Assembly (NCBI GenBank): GCA_946479055.1
Contig: CAMLEX010000130.1
Coordinates: forward strand, 1-9,814
Length of the DNA: 9,814 bases
Reading direction: 5' to 3'
Source of the DNA: an uncultured Bacteroidota bacterium
Lineage (GTDB): Bacteria; Bacteroidota; Bacteroidia; Chitinophagales; Chitinophagaceae
In this document: piece after piece, positions 7,228 to 9,814 of the stretch
Position numbering within the stretch: position 1 is the first letter of the stretch
Layout of the letters: each line of letters opens with the position of its first letter
Translations under genes and position numbers: made by a program
The notes under the pieces: generated by a model
Told to the model about the DNA's origin: nothing
Databases searched by the model: none
What the model saw: only the letters and a program-made list of their open reading frames with translations

Positions 7228-7270
7228 TTTCACGCAGCGATCGCAGCATCATGGCGAACGCTGCGTGAAA
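7228..7270. repeat. Hairpin in array unit 1, between the tex and cupin ends
   Basis: tttcacgcagcg (7228-7239) pairs perfectly with cgctgcgtgaaa (7259-7270), 12 bp around a 19-nt loop; tcgc and gcga can pair further inside. It lies just after the tex stop and could stop or stabilise transcripts from either side. T-tracts are missing on both strands, so it is not a textbook terminator. Confidence 0.75.
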
Positions 7271-7324
7271 CAAATACAGGGTCTATACTCTTTTCTCGCT
7301 GGGTTAAACACATTAATCAATTGG
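7249..7324 (-). pseudogene. Spare cupin 3'-end fragment in unit 1
   Basis: In the cupin frame it reads QLINVFNPARKEYRPC and then continues. The position of the real TGA stop is TGT here, so the frame runs on through the hairpin for eight more residues after that Cys, to a TGA at 7249-7251. The real gene has KLIDVFNPTREDYRV. No cupin body is attached. Confidence 0.8.
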
Positions 7325-7325
7325 G

Positions 7326-7364
7326 GCGAAGCTGATGGAGTTGAAGAAGAATTTTAAAGATTAA
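7326..7364 (+). pseudogene. Spare tex 3'-end fragment in unit 2
   Basis: It would encode AKLMELKKNFKD followed by TAA, the same peptide as the real tex end. It differs only by two silent changes (TTG to CTG, GAA to GAG). No tex body precedes it. It is a duplicated remnant, not a gene. Confidence 0.85.
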
Positions 7365-7369
7365 GTGTT

Positions 7370-7412
7370 TTTCACGCAGCGATCGCAGCATCATGGCGAA
7401 CGCTGCGTGAAA
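7370..7412. repeat. Hairpin in array unit 2
   Basis: This is an exact copy of the hairpin at 7228-7270, with the same 12-bp stem and 19-nt loop. Confidence 0.75.
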
Positions 7413-7466
7413 CAAATACAGGGTCTATACTCTTTTCTCGCTGGGTTAAACACATTAATCAATTGG
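7391..7466 (-). pseudogene. Spare cupin 3'-end fragment in unit 2
   Basis: It is identical to the fragment in unit 1, including the lost stop and the run-on to a TGA at 7391-7393. This identity fits a recent copy of that unit. Confidence 0.8.
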
Positions 7467-7467
7467 G

Positions 7468-7506
7468 GCGAAGCTGATGGAGTTGAAGAACAATTTTAAG
7501 GATTAA
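7468..7506 (+). pseudogene. Spare tex 3'-end fragment in unit 3
   Basis: It would encode AKLMELKNNFKD and TAA. Compared with the real tex tail it has three silent changes (TTG to CTG, GAA to GAG, AAA to AAG) and one replacement (Lys to Asn). Confidence 0.85.
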
Positions 7507-7511
7507 GTGTT

Positions 7512-7554
7512 TTTCACACAGCGATCGCAGCATCATTGCGAACGCTGCGTGAAA
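7512..7554. repeat. Hairpin in array unit 3
   Basis: The stem is the same, but with A at 7518 where the other units have G, leaving one A-C mismatch, plus one loop change (G to T). It lies just beyond the cupin stop at 7560 and is the original candidate for ending cupin transcripts. Confidence 0.7.
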
Positions 7555-7559
7555 CAAAT

Positions 7560-7877
7560 TCAGACTCTGTAATCTTCTCTCGTTGGGTTAAACACATCAA
7601 TCAGTTTGCAATCAGTAACTGCAAAAGCCCCGTGCGGCACATTTGATGGAATGATATAATACATTCCTGCAGTCAATGAACAAGGATTTCCACCGATCAG
7701 CATATCCAGTTGACCTTCGATGATGTAGGTAATCTGTTCATGCATATGATTGTGTTCGGCCATCTTAGTCCCTTTTTTTATTTCTACATAACCAAAGGTC
7801 ATGTTAGTACCATGAGCATAATAGCCCGTGATACCATCGACTAATTCTTTCGGAATAATATTTTTGATTGATTGCAT
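7560..7877 (-). CDS. Small single-domain cupin (cupin_2) protein
   Basis: This 105-residue protein is one cupin barrel. The first metal box is visible as GTKMAEHNHMHEQ followed by six residues and Gly (His42, His44, with Gln48 where Glu is more usual). The second box is PSNVPH, with His82 as the last metal ligand. The family binds Fe, Mn or other divalent metals and includes dioxygenases, isomerases and sugar-binding regulators, so the reaction here is unknown. No signal peptide is seen, so it should be cytoplasmic. The C-terminus, VFNPTREDYRV, is of a common type in these small cupins. Its last codons form part of the tandem array shared with tex. It stands 99 bp after the MFS gene on the same strand and may be read with it. 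Confidence 0.85.
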   Translation of the reverse strand: MQSIKNIIPKELVDGITGYYAHGTNMTFGYVEIKKGTKMAEHNHMHEQITYIIEGQLDMLIGGNPCSLTAGMYYIIPSNVPHGAFAVTDCKLIDVFNPTREDYRV

Positions 7878-7976
7878 AATGCAAATATCAAATAGTTTTT
7901 TTGAAAATTACAGCATAAAAAAGAACCGGTATTGAAGGCTTATTTGATTTTCCCAGATAGATTCGTTCCGCTTAAC

Positions 7977-9257
7977 TTATACAGTTGTTGAACTATCAAC
8001 TGGTTTGATTGTTTTATTGCGGGTTAACCAATCCCATAATTTTATAGCATATTTATCACTGCATTTCATCCGGTAAAGGATAACAGTTGCCGAAAAGATA
8101 GTAAGCAACCCTATTACGAGGACAGATGCGTTTATACCCAATGAGTCCGCAATGAACCCGGTAAGAATCGCACCTATAGCATAACCCGAATCCCGCCAAA
8201 AGCGGAATACACCTAAACTATTTGCCCTGTCTTCCGGATGTGTATTTTCAGCAACTGTTGCCAGGAATGTAGGATAGACCATCGCAGTGCCCCAACCAAG
8301 AAGGGAAGAAAGGATAATAAAATGAGTCATTGTGTCGGCAAACAATAAAAAAACCAATGCTAATCCCTGCAGCAACATTCCCCAAAACAATAAATCCTTT
8401 TTACAAAAAAGATCTGCCATTTTACCTGTAAACAATTGCCCAATGCCCCAGACAGCAGGATAGATGGCTGTTACAATTCCGATTTGTTCAATAGCAAACC
8501 CTTTTGAAGCCAGCAGAATAGGGAATATGCCCCATGCCATACCATCATTCAGATTGTTGATTAAGCCAGCCTGGGTAACAGTGCCAAGATTTTTATCTTT
8601 CCAGGTAGTTTGCCAGAAAACATTTTTGAGTTTTGGTATTTTGCTTGTATTGGTTTCCTCCGCTATATGATGCTTTGTGTCTTTCACCAATAACCAGCTT
8701 GCAAAGAAACCCATTAATGATAAGGCTACACCAATATAAAAGGGATAAGGCCGGAGGCCATATTCCGAAGCAACCCAGCCTGTGAGAAAAGCGACAATTG
8801 CCACTGCAAGATAGCCTGCAAATTCGTTCAAGCCCATTGCAAAGCCTCTTTGTTTTTCACCTACCAAATCAATTTTCATAACTACCGTACTACTCCAGGT
8901 CAACCCCTGGTTGATGCCTAATAAAATATTGGCTGCAACAATCCAATTCCAGCTTTCAGCAAACATTAGAACAAAAGGAACCGGAATACCAATCAACCAA
9001 CCAATGGTAAGCAGGTTCTTTCGGCCCACCTTATTTGCTAATGCCCCGGCAAAATAGTTCGTTATTGCTTTAACAATACCAAATACGATGATGAAAGAAA
9101 GAATGGCAGTTTTCGCAGCAATATGAAATTCAACTTCTGCAATCCGGGGGAGAATACTTCTTTCCAGGCCTATCATACCGCCGACAAAAGCATTGATGAT
9201 TACCAGTAATGTAAATTGTCGCCAGTTTTCTCTTAATCCAAGCTGTACTTTAGTCAT
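7977..9257 (-). CDS. Major facilitator superfamily transporter
   Basis: A 426-residue protein results from the ATG at 9255-9257; a GTG two codons upstream is possible but less likely. Many hydrophobic segments fit a 12-helix MFS fold. The MFS signature between helices 2 and 3 is GALANKVGRK (about residues 71-80), and its counterpart in the second half is GKMADLFCKK. Other family-like stretches are the RGFAMGLNEFAGY segment and the EDRANSLGVFRFWRDSGYAIGA segment. The protein sits in the inner membrane; the substrate is unknown. The upstream MBL-fold gene ends only 17 bp before it, so the two are almost certainly one transcript. If that enzyme handles persulfides, the transporter might move a sulfur compound, but this is inference from neighbourhood only. 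Confidence 0.9.
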   Translation of the reverse strand: MTKVQLGLRENWRQFTLLVIINAFVGGMIGLERSILPRIAEVEFHIAAKTAILSFIIVFGIVKAITNYFAGALANKVGRKNLLTIGWLIGIPVPFVLMFAESWNWIVAANILLGINQGLTWSSTVVMKIDLVGEKQRGFAMGLNEFAGYLAVAIVAFLTGWVASEYGLRPYPFYIGVALSLMGFFASWLLVKDTKHHIAEETNTSKIPKLKNVFWQTTWKDKNLGTVTQAGLINNLNDGMAWGIFPILLASKGFAIEQIGIVTAIYPAVWGIGQLFTGKMADLFCKKDLLFWGMLLQGLALVFLLFADTMTHFIILSSLLGWGTAMVYPTFLATVAENTHPEDRANSLGVFRFWRDSGYAIGAILTGFIADSLGINASVLVIGLLTIFSATVILYRMKCSDKYAIKLWDWLTRNKTIKPVDSSTTV

Positions 9258-9274
9258 GTGCACTTATTATTAAA

Positions 9275-9814
9275 TTAAGATACCGCACAGCGGTTAGCGC
9301 CTGCTTCCAGATCAATAGGATTGATACCTTCATAATTGCCAGCAATGTTTTTTTCAACAATAGAAAGAAAGTTGGGCGGAGTAGGTGGTATCTTTTGCAA
9401 AAGCGAAGTAATAAATTCTTCTTCACTGCATCGTAACATGGCAATGTTCTTTTTTGCTTCGCCAATGGTAGTTTTAATCAGTGTATTGTCAAATTCAACT
9501 GGTTTATTTGAATGCGCTGGAAGTATAGTAACGTTATCGGGCAATGAAAGCAATTTTCGTAATGATTGATATAATAAGTGTGCTTTTTCCCGGCTTTCTT
9601 CATTGTTTGATTTTAAATCAGGGCGGCCCACACCGTTGGTAAAAAGGGTATCGCCGGTAATTAAAATTTTATTATCAATATAAAAGCTAAAACTCTCCAA
9701 TGTATGGCCCGGTGTGGGGATTGATTTTAAAACAACTGAGCCAATAGAAAAAATTGTATCCGCTTTAACCGGGTTAAATTCAAACTGTACTTTGTTTGGA
9801 AGCGGTAGATATAA
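9275..9814 (-). CDS. MBL-fold metallo-hydrolase, ETHE1/persulfide-dioxygenase-like (C-terminal part, start outside window)
   Basis: The frame stays open to the window edge, so 179 codons of the C-terminal part are seen. A TTG at 9698-9700 is internal: upstream codons continue the fold with IPTPGHT (His at 9704-9706, a metal ligand). Next come ITGDTLFTNGVGRPDL, whose Asp and VGRPDL are typical of the ETHE1, CstB and Blh group, and ILPAHS, with the last metal His. The end, EAGANRCAVS, is common in bacterial relatives. ETHE1-type enzymes oxidise glutathione persulfide with one iron, whereas other members are plain hydrolases. The N-terminal HxHxDH box lies outside the window, so catalysis cannot be judged. 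It is co-oriented with the MFS gene, 17 bp apart. Confidence 0.85.
   Translation of the reverse strand, partial: LYLPLPNKVQFEFNPVKADTIFSIGSVVLKSIPTPGHTLESFSFYIDNKILITGDTLFTNGVGRPDLKSNNEESREKAHLLYQSLRKLLSLPDNVTILPAHSNKPVEFDNTLIKTTIGEAKKNIAMLRCSEEEFITSLLQKIPPTPPNFLSIVEKNIAGNYEGINPIDLEAGANRCAVS

Larger units (their letters stand above)
7183..7324. repeat. Array unit 1 (carries the functional tex end)
   Basis: It begins inside tex at codon 741-742 and includes the real TAA at 7220-7222, the hairpin at 7228-7270, and a diverged cupin tail at 7276-7324. Confidence 0.93.
7325..7466. repeat. Array unit 2 (mosaic unit)
   Basis: Its two distinguishing bases on the left, c7332 and g7340, agree with unit 3. 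From g7349 onward it is identical to unit 1. It has no base of its own, so it looks like a recent recombinant of the other two. Confidence 0.93.
7183..7608. repeat. Three-copy 142-bp tandem array spanning the tex and cupin 3' ends
   Basis: Exact anchors (ggcgaag at 7183, 7325 and 7467) give a period of 142 bp. Each unit contains, in order, the last codons of tex with TAA, a hairpin, and the last codons of the cupin on the opposite strand. Unit 1 supplies the real tex end and unit 3 the real cupin end. Units 1 and 2 differ at two bases; units 2 and 3 differ at about 14 by eye. The junction ttgggGCGAAG at 7322-7331 and 7464-7473 is identical in both places. Confidence 0.97.
7467..7608. repeat. 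Array unit 3 (carries the functional cupin end)
   Basis: It holds a spare tex tail with TAA at 7504-7506, a hairpin with one mismatched pair, and the true end of the cupin gene. Similarity to the other units fades near 7602-7608. Confidence 0.9.

Noticed and set aside
7183..7608. Possible CRISPR-like array from regularly spaced repeats
   Set aside because: Units are 142 bp, contiguous, with no unique spacers, and contain gene ends.
7878..7922. Promoter and MFS terminator in the gap before the cupin
   Set aside because: The nearest -7 match (gatatttg on the reverse strand) lacks the first T and sits too close to the ATG. The T6 run follows only a weak four-pair stem.

Overview
The window looks like a chromosomal segment from a Bacteroidota, plausibly Chitinophagaceae. 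The evidence is AT-rich DNA, the absence of Shine-Dalgarno sites before the starts, several near-matches to the Bacteroidota promoter -7 element TAnnTTTG, signal peptides ending in AQ, and outer-membrane barrels. No transposase, integrase, phage gene, tRNA, rRNA or CRISPR array was seen. The assignment rests on these traits only.

Layout. (1) 1-2882, + strand: the C-terminal part of a di-heme c-type oxidoredictase (DUF1111 family, cut by the window edge), a small Rieske [2Fe-2S] lipoprotein 12 bases downstream, then, after 230 bp holding two copies of a hairpin element, an outer-membrane porin-like barrel. The first two look like a periplasmic electron-transfer pair; the porin is a plausible partner. 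(2) 2883-4092: a leader region with a candidate promoter and a perfect 9-bp hairpin, followed by a cation diffusion facilitator (zinc/divalent-metal efflux). (3) 4115-4873, - strand: a secreted, probably outer-membrane barrel protein of unknown function, divergent from tex. (4) 4961-7222, + strand: the RNA-binding protein Tex, whose tail after the S1 domain carries a low-complexity segment that looks repeat-derived. (5) 7183-7608: a three-copy, 142-bp tandem array made from the convergent 3' ends of tex and a small cupin gene. (6) 7560-9814, - strand: the cupin, then an MFS transporter preceded by a metallo-beta-lactamase-fold hydrolase of the ETHE1/persulfide-dioxygenase-like type (cut by the window edge). 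The last two form an apparent operon.

The most unusual structure is the tandem array. Each unit holds the last codons of tex, a hairpin, and the last codons of the cupin. The first unit supplies the real tex end and the third supplies the real cupin end. The middle unit is a mosaic: its left end matches unit 3 and the rest matches unit 1, as expected from one unequal crossover between two older, already diverged units. No clearly new multi-gene system is visible. The di-heme/Rieske/porin group is the best candidate for a functionally uncharacterised module.
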